In this document: positions 26,311 to 38,555 of the stretch, in pieces
Position numbering within the stretch: the stretch's first letter is position 1
How the letters are laid out: every line of letters starts with the position of its first letter
Source: Omphiscola glabra
Taxonomy: Eukaryota; Mollusca; Gastropoda; Lymnaeidae
DNA length: 64,000 nt
Assembly (NCBI GenBank): GCA_964017045.1
Contig: OZ024810.1
Coordinates: forward strand, 18,099,204-18,163,203
Reading direction: 5' to 3'
Position numbers and translations under genes: made by a program
The notes under the pieces: generated by a model
What the model was told of the DNA's origin: nothing
The model's input: the letters and a program-made list of their open reading frames with translations, nothing else
The model's database searches: none

Positions 26311-28083
26311 AATTACAATAGTGAGTACTGAAATTCTCAACTTCCACAAAACATATGAATGGACTTGCAGAAAGGTATCATAAAATCAGAAATTAACTAA
26401 ATATGTTGGGAGAGAAAAAGAAATTGTTGATTGGACCTTTTTTTAAATATATCTTATCTCATATTCTGTGATTATGTTTCAGGGAGTAAAGAAGAGATGA
26501 ATTAGAGCATATGTTAATATTTTTTTTATCTTTAGAGGTACACAAATAACAAGTATAATTAAAGTTAAAGATGAACAGAGTGAATTTCTGACCTGGTTTG
26601 ACGTGAGAGTTGATAAAGATCTCCTAACTTCATTTTAGTTCATCTCGATCCAGCAGTGTGAACAGAAACCTACAGAAGTCAGAGAATTCATTCAGTCGGT
26701 ATTTGTGGGTCATAGCACACAAGAGAATGTTCAAAGAATTCATTCAGTCAGTATTGGTGGGTCATAGCACACAAGAGAATGGTTTAGAGAGGTTCAGATT
26801 TTAATGAGTGCTAGATAACTAGACAAGTTACATGCCCTAATTTGTTGTGTAACCCTGGGAAAAACAAAAGACCAAAAGAATGTATTTATTTCTTACTGGC
26901 TTATCAGTAGATGTAAATAGTCACACGTAAGGTTTCTCATTTCCCAGGTTTTTGCTTACCCCGGGTAAACAGGACAAAAGTCACCCTCATCCCGGGAAGT
27001 CCCAGGATAAAATTAATTCAATATTTTTAAGACCTGAATGTTTTATTGTAAGTGTTGTTAACTCTCAGGGGAAAATTTCAACCATTAATACTTACTGTTT
27101 ACACTTTTTTTCTATAATATAATTTTTCTCTGTATATATTATACCAAAAGGTTTTTTCTATGCATAAATAAGACATCTTTTGAACATTTATTAGCCTTGA
27201 AGTTGAATCTCTGTATAATTTTACTTGCCAGTAATTCAGTAATAATGTTTTCCTCTTCATATATATATTTTTTTTAATTAACTCAATAAGCCTACAAAAA
27301 AAACATTTCAAGTTAAACTATTTAATTAATTGCACACTTTTCATGTCTGCTTGATTGTTGAATGCTCATTTTAGCTGAGTTAGCTCATCAAGTAAATTGT
27401 CAAATATTGATTTACCTTTCCTTTAAAATTTTACATGAGTTGTTTTTATTTGTTTGGAGAAGAATACATGGAAACTGAAATGGGCAATAAATGAAATGGA
27501 GTAATTCAAAATTATATTTAAGTGCTCACTGAATTCAAGATATTATTATTATTGACACTGTTGATTGATATTTTATCAGGCACACAAGTCATAGACTTTG
27601 TATAAATATATTAGTATACTCATCACACTGTAACTCTGTGACCTTTTCTTGATATAATATATTGTCAATTGTGTTAGTATAAGAATAGAACCCTTTTATC
27701 TTACGTCAGGAAATTCAAGTATTAATCTGACTCAAATTTTCATATGATTTTCAGTATCAAAGTCAGTAGCATTGTGCTAGCTCACACTTACTCTGATTTA
27801 GATAATGGAATGAATTTAAAAACTATTATATTAATAAATAAAAAAAACAGGCATTGCCTCTTGTTATGAAATACTCTTTTCAATTATCTGCCTATGAAGC
27901 CATAACATTTTTTCCCATTGAATATTGTCAGTATTGAGTTTTATCAAGGAGGTGCAGCATGCCGATGAAATAAGAACAGCTAATAGTAGGAATAACTATT
28001 TAAATATAATTCAGATAGCCTTTGTTATGATACCGTTTTAAACATTACTGTTTGACAATCATCTTACATCTGTATCTTGTATA
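26311..28083. other. AT-rich intron/intergenic sequence
   Basis: No supported exon. It contains an imperfect tandem duplication of about 53 bp at 26685-26785 (AATTCATTCAGTC...GTCATAGCACACAAGAG) and several poly-T/poly-A runs. Confidence 0.5.
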
Positions 28084-28167
28084 GTCTAAACCAGTGTTTC
28101 TTTCAGAAATTTTCCCCCGAGGGGGCACTTTTGACGTTCGGGGGGGCAGTGCCAGTTTTTCAGTGGC

Positions 28168-28507
28168 CAGAGGCGTAGCTAAGGGGTGGCAGGTGGGACA
28201 TATGTCCCCGGGCGCCAGACTAGCAGGGGCATCTAATGGGCTAAAGGGTTAATGGACGAAAATAATAGGTTTCAGAGTTTAGCGGGGGGGGGGGGGTGTA
28301 AAAATGAATCTTGTCCCCTGTCATCAAAGACTCACGTCAGGGACGTAGAAGTGGGGGGGGGGGCGAACATTTGGTCTTCCCAGGTGTCATTTTTTCTTTA
28401 GATAGAGCGGCGGGATTTGCGGACATCTGCAGAGTTTCTATCGAGAAAGGTAGCGTGGCAAAAAAGTTAACCCACCTAGGGTGGCGCTAACACTAGGCAC
28501 GCCGCTG
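28168..28507. mobile_element. Nested hAT-like MITE
   Basis: The left end CAGAGGCGTAGCTAAGG and the complemented right end CAGCGGCGTGCCTAGTG are imperfect inverted repeats. The CAGNGGCGTNNCTA terminus resembles the element at 36444-37005. No clear 8-bp duplication remains. The interior has long G runs. Confidence 0.45.
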
Positions 28508-28904
28508 GGCAGTGTATATATCAGCACCAAATTCGGCTGTCATGGCAAGTAATTTTTATCGGGAAGTAGGGCAGCAGAAAATGTGTGATTGTTTAACAAT
28601 CAAGAGGTGCATTTTGGAGTATACATGATTCGAATGTTTTGATAAGACTTTCATTTGATCGGGGCAAATAATTTTTCAAGCGTCATGGGAGGCATTATGG
28701 CGACCAGTGCCAGACACAAACTAAATTCATTCTGGTTGTGGTGTGCCGAAGAAAATCATTTGACACAAGATTAGATTCAACCCGGTAGTCACATTGATCG
28801 ACGTCAAGGAAAAAAAGGGGGGGAGGGGGTAGCAGAAATTGAGGAATCCGAAGAGTTTGAGCAAACGTGAGGGCAGGGGTCACCTTAATTTAAAAATAAT
28901 AAAT

Positions 28905-29985
28905 TCAAAATGCAGTGCAACATACACCAACTATATGTGGACTACAAATCAGCTTATGATAGCTTAGAAAGAAAATACATGAACGATGCTGTGCTGGAAC
29001 TTGGAGTCCTTAACAAACTTACCCGACTCATACATATGACGATGGATAACTACAAAAGTAGAATCAAAGTACAGAGGGAGTACTGGGCCTCAGACGAGGA
29101 AATCCGTGTATCATTTTCAACATCACTTTAGAAAAAAGCATTAGAAACATACGTGTGAGCACCTGAGAGGTGGTACAGAACAACCATAAGGAACTTTATA
29201 AAGCCAGCCACTGCAATACCTGGCATACACAGACGATATAGTGCTACTTGGTAGAAACAGCATTGATGATATAATTAAAACTTTCAGGGAACTTGAAGAT
29301 GTGTCGGTCAAAGCTGGTCTTGATGTAAATAAAGCGAAGGCAATGTTTATGATAATGTCAGGAAATACGCACTGATGACTTCATCAATATGAACATCTAC
29401 GCCTTTGAGAGGGTAGCTACTTTCAAATATCTAGGGGTGACTATAAATAAGCAAGAGGAAATACAATCGGAGGTGCAAGAAAGAATAATTGCATGCAACC
29501 GTTCTTATTTCAATTTACAAAAGCTACTTCAAAGCAAAAATCTCGCTAAGGGAACAAAGAAGGCAGTATACACCACTATCACAAGACCAGTAGTGAGACT
29601 TGGTTCCTACCAGAAAAGCAGAGAACCTGCTAAATATATGACCCGATGATAGACAATTTTGTTTTGGGAATCCGTACAAACCAAGAGCTATATCAATTGT
29701 ACAAATACCCATCCATAGTCACAACAATATAAAAAAAAGGCAGACTGCCCTAGGCAGGACACATTGAAAGGATGCCGGATTTTGGAGCAACAAAAACGAT
29801 CTACAGGCAGAAACCTAGGGGCAGACGGCTCACCGGTCGACCAAGACCGAGATGGATTGACGATGTAGAGAAGGGCTTACAAAGGTTGGGGTTCGCACAT
29901 GGAGGTGTAAAGCGATGGATCGATCCCAATGGAAGAATGTGGTGGAGCAGGCCAGGGTACTAAATGGGATGAAGCGCCACTGATG
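28905..29985 (+). pseudogene. Non-LTR retrotransposon reverse transcriptase remnant
   Basis: Plus-strand fragments in different frames cover an ORF2: the RT block LYVDYKSAYDSLERKYMND (about 28930), the catalytic YADD-box equivalent LAYTDDIVLLG (about 29220), then FERVATFKYLGVTINKQEE (29407) and RGRRLTGRPRPRWIDDVEKG near the C-terminus (about 29820). Stops and frameshifts separate them, so it is dead. It belongs to the same family as the minus-strand copy at 41.8-44.2 kb. It sits inside the hAT-flanked element. The 5' part is missing. Confidence 0.8.
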
Positions 29986-30375
29986 TAAACATTTTTGACA
30001 TTCGGGTGGGAAGCGCTAGAAATAACGATAATAACAGGACATCACTAACTCTTCCACCAGCACAATATTAAATAAATTCAGTCCAGTTGGGAGCCCTTAG
30101 GGTATGTTTTTTTTATCTAGAGATACTCCTTAGCTTAGACTCGCTCCTTAAAACTTTATAGACCCCGGAAATTTTTGATAAATTCAAAATGCAAGAATGC
30201 ATTTTTTTTTTTTACATACCATAGTTAAATTTAGTTTCGCATCATTACACATTTAACTTTAGAGCAACGGGAGAGATGCTAGTTAAGATTTTATGTGTCA
30301 TTTGACCTAAGAGCCATCGTGTGAGGTCTGCAACCCACATAACTGCATGGGGTCTCGTATATTTTAGGGGCTTAA

Positions 30376-31454
30376 CACTTTCGGTGCCAACAAACGATAT
30401 ATCGTTTATTTGACCGGTCGCGTTTGTGCCAACGAACGATATATCGTTTAAATAATTTATGTAGTTTATTTCGTTGCCTGTGGCTATCAATCCGACTTTT
30501 TATGTTCCTAAATGATGAATAACTCATCCTACTTCCTTCCTGTTAGTAGGGCTTGTAAATATGTGTTTTTCCTAATAATAGTTCAATTTGTGTGGAAACT
30601 TTTGTAAACGAAGCAAGGACCACGCCTACTCCAAGCACATCAGGTGTTGTTAGACCACGTAGGTCATCAAGTTTGCAAACAAAAGAGCTTTTATGGCCCA
30701 TTATTGATGATGAAACATCAGACAATAACCATGAATCATTTGAATCTGATTCCAGTCATGATTTTGAGCTTTCTTAGCATCCTGATGGGTCGGTAAATCC
30801 CAAATGGAAATAGTAATAGAATGGCGAAAGTGATAGTAATAGTGGTGACTGTCGGCACTTTCATAAAAATTTCAAAATATTTTTTTAATGAAAAGAAGAC
30901 GACGGATGCATAGATCATAGTAAATGGATTACATAAACACCAAGATCAACTTGCTAGCTCAAGTGGTTCAAAAGTTATGATTTTTTTTTCAAAATCACTT
31001 TGTTGCTATGGCAACAGTGAGGCTTCAGATAATACTAACCTTAACGTTACAAAAATGTGTATAACTCTGTCACTAAATGGAATATTTTCAAAATGTAAAA
31101 TGCATTATGATAAAAAATGGATATACTTTCTTAGGATTGAAGCAGAATAGGATACCAGCTACACAGACCATATGGTAGTCTGGTAAGTTCAGATTTGCAG
31201 CGCATTTTATTTTTTTGTCATTTAGATGATCTCATAATATTACCACTAAAATTGATACTATTGTTTTCATATTGTTTTATCTGTTACATATTATTATTCT
31301 CTGTCTAATTTCCTTTAATTTGATATGAAATACAGCTATCTTGCTAAAAGAAAAGTATTCATAATTAATTAATAGATTAATGCACCCTAAAAAATTTCCA
31401 CTGGCCGAAAACTGGTCTGGCACCAACGTGGAAAACCCCCTGGCATGGAAAGAG
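30376..31454. mobile_element. piggyBac-like element with TTAA target site
   Basis: TTAA flanks both sides (30372-30375, 31455-31458). The terminal sequences CACTTTCGGTGCCA and, complemented, CTCTTTCCATGCCA are imperfect inverted repeats. The left end carries two copies of the palindrome ACGATATATCGT. A 61-codon plus-strand ORF at 30592-30777, rich in acidic and Ser residues, may be a relic of a transposase N-terminus; I do not recognise a catalytic domain. TTAA duplication is the hallmark of piggyBac. Confidence 0.6.
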
Positions 31455-33000
31455 TTAAAGTTGGGCTGTAATTACATTAAATTATCAACCTTTACTGCTA
31501 GGTAGGGAAGGAAAAAAACGAAAATTAGCACGGGTGCCATAAAAAGTCATGCGACGTCTCTGCTTGACTAAGTGTGTTATGCAAACATTTTTTTTAAATT
31601 GAAAAGTAATGTATTTTTAAAGTTATTATTTTAAAATATTTTTGGGATCAACGACATAAAATAATGAATTTACTACAAAATATTTTTAAAATTAAGAAAA
31701 AAGAATTCCTTCCAAAAAAAAGGTATCCATCCCAAAAAAGAAATGCTAAAATAGTTTTACATTTTGAACGAATTTTGAATTCCAAGTTTCACCAAAGTCA
31801 AAAAGAAAAAAAAGCTTTTCTGTACAAAATGCTAAAGACTATATCTTTATGGGTTTTCAAAATTGGTATTTATTTATAAATCATATGTAACCGATATAAT
31901 TGTTTAGAAGTCAAGAATTGTTTACAAAAGACTCATACTCATATATTTATTAATGTGTGATTTTTTTTCTTATAAATTATTAAAGTTTCAATTCTCAATA
32001 TTCAGTTGATTGAAATGTTAATTAAGAAATTTAGACTACTATAATTTGCTTCAGATCATTACAACTTGCCTCTTCGATATTATACTTGAAAACAATTTTT
32101 TTTACCAATTCCATATAATTTTTTTTTATCTACTACCAAAAATGGCATTTACAAGATAATCGAAATACTCGATTTTTTTTATTCGTTGTTTAAATATATA
32201 TTATATTCTTTCTACTGGATTATCATCTTAAAATATTTTTTTTTAAATAGTTCAAACAGCTGGGGAAGAGTGTTTATTATTATTATATTAACAGAGAAAA
32301 GTCATTGGGGATTTAAAATATAAAGACTATTTTTAAAAAAAAATCATTTTACTCTGTTCCCGAAACTGTGTTAAAAAAATAGAAACACTCGATTTAATAA
32401 TTATGATGAAATGTCCACTATTTGTATGTAACGGGTAAATTCCTAATTTTTTGTTTTAAAATTATTATTATTTTTTAATTTTCATTTTATCTATGTCAGC
32501 ATACATCTATGGAATCTACTACATTAAAATGTTTGCTAAAAATGATTTTTTAAAGCATGATGCTATTATACAATATAATTTGAAAACAGATTGCACATGT
32601 TTATTTCTTAGCAAGAACTATATTTAATTTACAGACATTTATATCGATGAAAAGGTAGTTTAATACAGGGTTATTAAAAAGTCTTTCAACTTTTGCAGCT
32701 GCAAAATGTAATTAAATAAAAGATACCGATATCTGCGAATCAGAAAAAGTAAGTTTTAGCTTATGATCAGGAGCGGCCAATTTTCAAAACAATACGATAT
32801 TTATAATCGATTTCTGCGAGCCTGTAACAAGATTAACCTGAACGCTATGGATCATCAATATATATCGAACAAAGCGCTATTTTATTTGCTCAAATAGTTG
32901 TAATCGATTAAAGGCACACATTTCAATAACTTTTAAAAATTTTATAAAAATTAAATTTAGGGTAGTTTTTTTTTAAATTATTATTATTTTTTCTGACACA
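31455..33000. other. AT-rich interior of the hAT-flanked element
   Basis: No ORF of recognisable family; mostly A/T homopolymer-rich sequence. Confidence 0.5.
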
Positions 33001-33404
33001 TTTTCCCCGGGGGGGGCACTTGACTTGCTCCGGGGGGGGCAGTGCCCCCCGGAGGTATGCCTGAAAGAAACACTGGTCTAAACCTTAATTTGAACAAATT
33101 TCTTTCAGGGACCTTCACTTTCAGCATAAATTTTGATATTATTTTTGTGAAAATTATTACTCTTCAGAATCTCACTTAAAGTTTAGAGCTGAAATTATAA
33201 AAAATAATTAATTTTTTTCCCTAGTTTAATTGAATTTTGAGTGAGTGGATAAATGTTATTGTTTTTTTTTTAATTTTACTTCATTTTTTTAAATAATACA
33301 AACATGATTATTAATTAAACACATTGTACTGTATTGTATAGTTTACTTAACTTTTGTATTTTAAATTAAAAATGTTCCATTTGCATCCTTGTAGGACATG
33401 CTAT

Positions 33405-33486
33405 TCACTCTAGTAAACTCAATTTGTCCTGGTCACTAATTCATCTTTTGTAAACTCATTTTGTCCTGGTCACTAATTCATTATTA
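33405..33486. repeat. Short tandem duplication (about 40 bp, two copies)
   Basis: Two copies of TTGTCCTGGTCACTAATTCA separated by about 20 bp and sharing the preceding AAACTCA. Confidence 0.7.
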
Positions 33487-33489
33487 ACT

Positions 33490-35690
33490 GTTCATTAACT
33501 CAGTTTTTGCACTTCATTGGGTCATTGGCTTGTATATTATTCTATGCCATGCACATATACAATTTTAAAAAAGTACAGTACATTATATTAATCAACATAA
33601 TACAACATATGTAAAACTTAAACTTTCTAATATTTAATATAATCAAATGTAAGAAAATCAACAATTTTTTTTTTTTCAATCTAAGATTGTTATAAATATT
33701 TTTTATTTGAGGAACATCATCTTAATTTTGCTTTAAAAATTAAAATAAATCTATTATTGCTATGGCTCAACAGACCTCTGTAATACGTAAAATTTTCATG
33801 AGGCAGAAGAAAGACATTCAAGTTTAAATGAAAATTTAATTTTGTTAGTCCTAGGCAACAGATTCTTGTGTATGAAGCTGCATTAATGCCATTTCTGCAT
33901 GTTTTAAAAATTTATCATAATGCATCTTAATTATATAAAAGTATTATGTTGAACTTAAACATGTTGAGATAAGCATTGCACTGGAACACCACAATAACTG
34001 TCAGTAAGAACCTCATGTTTTTATTTGGCTGAATAAGCTTTGTTAAAATACTTGTATCTGCTGGACATTTTTTAAGAGGAGATTCCAGCCAAAAATCCAA
34101 TGTATAGTTTAAAACAATTTCTTAGTTTTTTGGTTTGAAGTTTCAGTCTCTTCCCTCGGTCTTTGGAAAAAAATTATCATTGTTCTATGTACCATGGTCT
34201 TTAAAAAAAGGTCACATTCCTATCCTGAAAAGTGGATTTATGAATTAAAATTCTCTACAATATACTTATCACCTAACAGAAAAAGCCTTAGAAAAATATT
34301 AGACTGTCTAGATGATTGAGTTTAAATCAATATGTTGAATTATGTTGTAGTGCAGTGGTTTTGAAACTTTGTTACTGTGTCCCTTATTTTATATTTATAT
34401 ATTCTTGGCCTAAGCTTTAAAAAAATAATAATAATATGGGGCCCACTTTATTTCATAAAATAATATATGCTCATATGTATGAAAATACAAGGACTAAAAT
34501 TTTTGTTATTTGCTGTTTGGAAACCCCTTTGTTAGTGCAACAGTATTATACAATGCTATTTCAACTCTTATCTGAACTAAAATCAATTATTTTTAAATAC
34601 TTGTGGGGTTAATATTAGATAGATTTAACTTAAGCTTTAAAGGAGCAAAAATGGGTAAAAAACAATATAACGATTATGTATTTTTAAAATTAAAAACGAC
34701 TAAACTGTGATTTTAAACAGTTTAAAAAGAATGCCAGCTGGTGCCTTTAACGGATTATAATTAGTGGAATCTATAAAATATCGCTACTCTCGATATATTT
34801 GAATTTGATGTTCAGTATATTTAAGGCCAATTTCTTAGATGCTTACATTATTCGATTATAAATATCGCAATATTTCGAAAATTTACCTGGCCCGATTATG
34901 AGCCAAAGTGTTACTTCCCGTTCGCATTTATCTGTATTTTTTTTTTAAATTATTTTTTGCAACTCACAAGTTTAAAGACTTTAATAACACTGTATTAAAC
35001 TACATTTGCTTTAATTTTAAGGCCTGTACTTTTAATAGAATTCTCACTAAGTATCAACAGTGAGCAATCTTTTTATGTTTGCAAATTATATTTTATAATA
35101 AAAGCATAACTTTTACAGTAGGGAATGATGTTAATTAAAAATTGAATGATGGCCTCATGCTTTAAAAAATATAGTTATTATTAGCAACAGGGGGTGTAGG
35201 GGGGTAGGTACGACACACGCACATTGAACATATGGTGGACAAAATATTACTGTAATACTGCTATTACTGAGTACTATTTGAGCGATATTTAGCGAGTTCA
35301 TCTGTGAAAAAACAAGGCAACATTATGAGGATAATTCCTACAAAACATTGAGTGATATTTTTATAGCATTCGAAATATTAATATGTTATTTTTGGACTGT
35401 CAATATTTCAGGATGATTATTGTAGATTTAAAAAATAATTGTATGCACTTTCTGCCCCCTCGTGGACCATAAGTACGCGTACCTCCCTAAATCGACAAGC
35501 TCCAACCCCCACGCCCAGTGCATACATACTAAATGTATGGCCCTTTACTTACCCCTAAATATGTTGATGAAGGTGAACTGAGCAGAAAAAAAACTTCAAA
35601 GGCATTACGGTACAGTACTAAATTTCATTATATATTTTTTTTTTAATTAGAAAACATCACGAACTTGGAAAGCGCATATGCAATCAAGGG
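33490..35690. other. AT-rich non-coding sequence
   Basis: No supported exon. CAGTGGTTTTGAAACTTTG at 34353 looks like a decayed hAT terminus, but no partner end or target duplication was found. Confidence 0.4.
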
Positions 35691-36158
35691 GAAAGGGGCC
35701 ATCCATAAATGACGTCACGCGTCTAGGGGGGAGGGGGGTCCGATTTTTGTGACGATGTGTGACGAGGGGGAGGGGGGGACCCTCAAGCAATGTGACGTCA
35801 CATGAAAAGTAGAATATTGTAGTAAATAAATGCACTTAATAACGCTAAATTACAGACATTTTAACATACTCATGTATACAACAACCATCATTTTATTTTT
35901 AAACTGCTATCACTGAGAGAATCAGTGCAGGTATGGAGGTCCAAGCAGACTCAGATCATATTACAAGATGCCAAATAGGAGGAAACTAGGGGTGTAGTTG
36001 CAATGACATCTGTGAGAATTTATGGCTAAAGACTGACACTGGAGTCCTAGAATTGGCATTCCACTGCAACCACAGGAAGTGGGGTGGAAGGATAACAAAT
36101 GTTTGACCGTGACAGGGTGGGGGAGAGAGGTGGTGGTATCTTAGTAAATGCTCTAGGG

Positions 36159-37074
36159 CAGGGATTCTTAACATTTTTTACAGGGCTACAGGCCCACTCC
36201 ACTTTAAACACACACCCCAACATATAAGTTATATTGTAATAAAATTAACAATAATTAAACAATTTAGTTATCTTAGTTTTATTTCTTTAATTAACTTTAT
36301 AGACAATGGAAAAAATTACCATTAATAGCAATGCCAAATGCGCCGACAAAATTCACAAGAAAAACATTTACTGCTGTAATCAAAATGCACACAAACTAAT
36401 TAAAAAGAAAGCATCAACAGTTAGCAATTGCAGCAATTACAATCAGTGGCGTAGCTAGGGTTGGTGTCACATGGTCCGGTAAGCTCATAGTGTCACCCCC
36501 CCCCCCCCACACACACACACCCTTTCCACGATGTAATTCTTCTTGTTAAACTTAGTCCACAGTATAACAAATACAAGAACAAAAAAATTAATTGAAGGCC
36601 TTGAGGTAATTGTATTTAAGAACTGTGACATGTACTTAGAATCACTCATTGTTATCAAAGGATAGTTTTATTTCACAGAATTTAGATGAATACCGGTATA
36701 GATTAATGTCACTTACAAAAGTTAACGAACACTCCATTCGGCGTTGAAACATGGTCAAAACGACGTGTTTCTGACTTAATAATAAGGTAACCTAATTGCT
36801 GACGCATCAACTTTGAACTTTTAATTAAAAACGCATTTTTATTGGTTACATGGGTGGAAAATGTACGCGTCATCTGTAATCCTTTTGTGGATTTCGGTTA
36901 GACCGAGCAGTGTGTGCTCTGGAAATACGCAATTTTTCAATTTGATGTCACCCCCTGAGATGGTTTCACCCCCGTGCGGTCTGCACCCCTCTAGCTACGC
37001 CACTGAATGCACTTTTCTGGTCGACCACACCTCAGTGCTGGGGAGGTACTTTTACCACTGGATAAGAACCACCG
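36159..37074. mobile_element. hAT-like element nested in the 35.7-kb transposon
   Basis: The left end CAGGGATTCTTAACA and the complemented right end CGGTGGTTCTTATCC are imperfect inverted repeats. The flanking octamers CTCTAGGG and TTCTAGTG match at six of eight positions, consistent with an aged hAT target duplication. Confidence 0.5.
36444..37005. mobile_element. hAT-like MITE, innermost of three nested elements
   Basis: Both ends read CAGTGGCGTAGCTAG (left at 36444; complement at the right, ending 37005). The interior includes poly-C followed by CA repeats and GTGTCAC/GTTTCACC motifs. No transposase. The 8-bp flanks agree at only five positions. Confidence 0.7.
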
Positions 37075-37479
37075 TTCTAGTGAAGTGTTTGGGGTTTTTC
37101 CACAGGTGCTGTAATTTGATATCCATGGGAGGTGACTCTCTAAAGGGTTTGTAAAGGACAATAGTGGACAAAGTGACTTTTTATAGAAGGGGGGGGGGGG
37201 GTGTAGAGATTTGTGATGTTATATTTTAGGGGGGGGTCTAACTTTTTGTGACGATGGGGGGAGGGGGGGTCAAAAATCAGCAAAAATTGGGTGATGTCAT
37301 TTATGGATGGCCCCAAACCTATACAATACAATTAGGCCAAATCCAAAGTAGGGCTAAAAATAACAGAAAACTGTAGTAACGGTATTGTGCCTCAATACAG
37401 ATAACAGTAAAACTGTTGTACCAGTAATATACAAATACCTAAATAAAGAGATCATTAATTTTAGCAGACCCCCAAAAAA

Positions 37480-38432
37480 TGGAATCATGATAGTACTGTG
37501 CCTTGTATAAATGGAATCATGATAGTACTGTGCCTTGTATAAATGGAATCATGATAGTACTGTGCCTTGTATAAATGGAAGCTTGATAGTACTATGCCTT
37601 GTATAAATGGAATCATGATAGTACTGTGCCTTGTATAAATGGAATCATGATAGTACTGTGCCTTGTATAAATGGAAGCATGATATTACTGTGCCTTGTAT
37701 AAATGGAAGCATGATATTACTGTGCCTTGTATAAATGGAATCATGATAGTACTGTGCCCTGTATAAATGGAAGCATGATGTTACTGTGCCTGTATAAATG
37801 GAAGCATGATATTACTGTGCCTGTATAAATGGAATCATGATAGTACTGTGTCTTGTATAAATGGAAGCATGATATTACTGTGCTTTGTATAAATGGTAGC
37901 ATGATAGTACTGTGCCTTGTATAAATGGAAGCATGATATTACTGTGCCTTGTATAAATGGAATCATGATAGTACTGTGCCTTGTATAAATGGAATCATGA
38001 TAGTACTGTGCCTTGTATAAATGGAATCATGATAGTACTGTGCCTTGTATAAATGGAAGCATGATAGTACCGTGCCTTGTATAAATGGAAGCATGATAGT
38101 ACTGTGCCTTGTATAAATGGAATCATGATAGTACTGTGCCTTGTATAAATGGAAGCATGATAGTACTGTGCCTTGTATAAATGGAAGCATGATAGTACTG
38201 TGCCTTGTATTTGTATAAATGGAAGCATGATATTACTGTGCCTTGTATAAATGGAAGCATGATAGTACTGTGTCTTGTATAAATGGAAGCATGATATTAC
38301 TGTGCCTTGTATAAATGGTAGCATGATAGTACTGTGCCTTGTATAAATGGAAGCATGATATTACTGTGCCTTGTATAAATGGAAGCATGATAGTGCTGTG
38401 CCTTGTATAAATGGAAGCATGATATTACTGTG
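37480..38432. repeat. Minisatellite, 32-bp unit, about thirty copies
   Basis: The unit is ATGGAATCATGATAGTACTG followed by TGCCTTGTATAA. Common variants are AAGCATG for AATCATG and ATATTACTG for ATAGTACTG. Single-unit variants such as a TTGTATTTGTATAA insertion (38205) show slippage. Minus-strand ORFs repeating MLPFIQGTVLSCFHLYKAQY arise because 32 bp cycles through the frames; they are not genes. Confidence 0.95.
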
Positions 38433-38555
38433 CCATAAATGAGGAAAAGTAACTGAGCATCAACTATATTGAGAAATAAAATAGTTTTTAAAATATAACA
38501 TTACAGATGAAGTGTTTTGTTTAACTCAAAACAGGAAATTATGACACCAGAAAAC

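Larger units (their letters stand above)
28092..33075. mobile_element. Composite hAT-type element, 4984 bp, 15-bp perfect TIRs and 8-bp TSD
   Basis: The ends are perfect 15-bp inverted repeats CAGTGTTTCTTTCAG (28092-28106 and complement at 33061-33075). They are flanked by an exact 8-bp target duplication GTCTAAAC (28084-28091 and 33076-33083). An 8-bp duplication with a CAGTG-type terminus is diagnostic of the hAT superfamily. Subterminal GGGGGCACTT and GGCAGTGCC motifs also occur at both ends. I found no hAT transposase inside. The interior holds a LINE remnant (about 28.9-30.0 kb), a piggyBac-like element (30376-31454) and a smaller hAT-like MITE (28168-28507). Confidence 0.85.
35695..37314. 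mobile_element. DNA transposon/MITE with GGGGCCATCCATAAATGA inverted ends
   Basis: The left end GGGGCCATCCATAAATGACG and the complemented right end GGGGCCATCCATAAATGACA agree over 19 of 20 bases. Both ends carry subterminal GTGACGATG and G-rich blocks. The superfamily is not assigned. The interior is occupied by two nested hAT-like elements (36159-37074 and 36444-37005). A related fragment lies at about 46611-46913. Confidence 0.75.

Noticed and set aside
34353..34540. Possible hAT terminus CAGTGGTTTTGAAACTTTG
   Set aside because: No partner end or target duplication found; could be chance or too decayed.
36861..37154. 97-codon plus-strand ORF
   Set aside because: It spans the ends of three nested transposons.
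37485..38324. Minus-strand ORFs repeating FIQGTVLSCFHLYK
   Set aside because: Translation of a 32-bp minisatellite that is not in phase with codons; no splice or start context.
37480..38432. CRISPR-like array
   Set aside because: Repeats are contiguous with no unique spacers, in a eukaryotic context.
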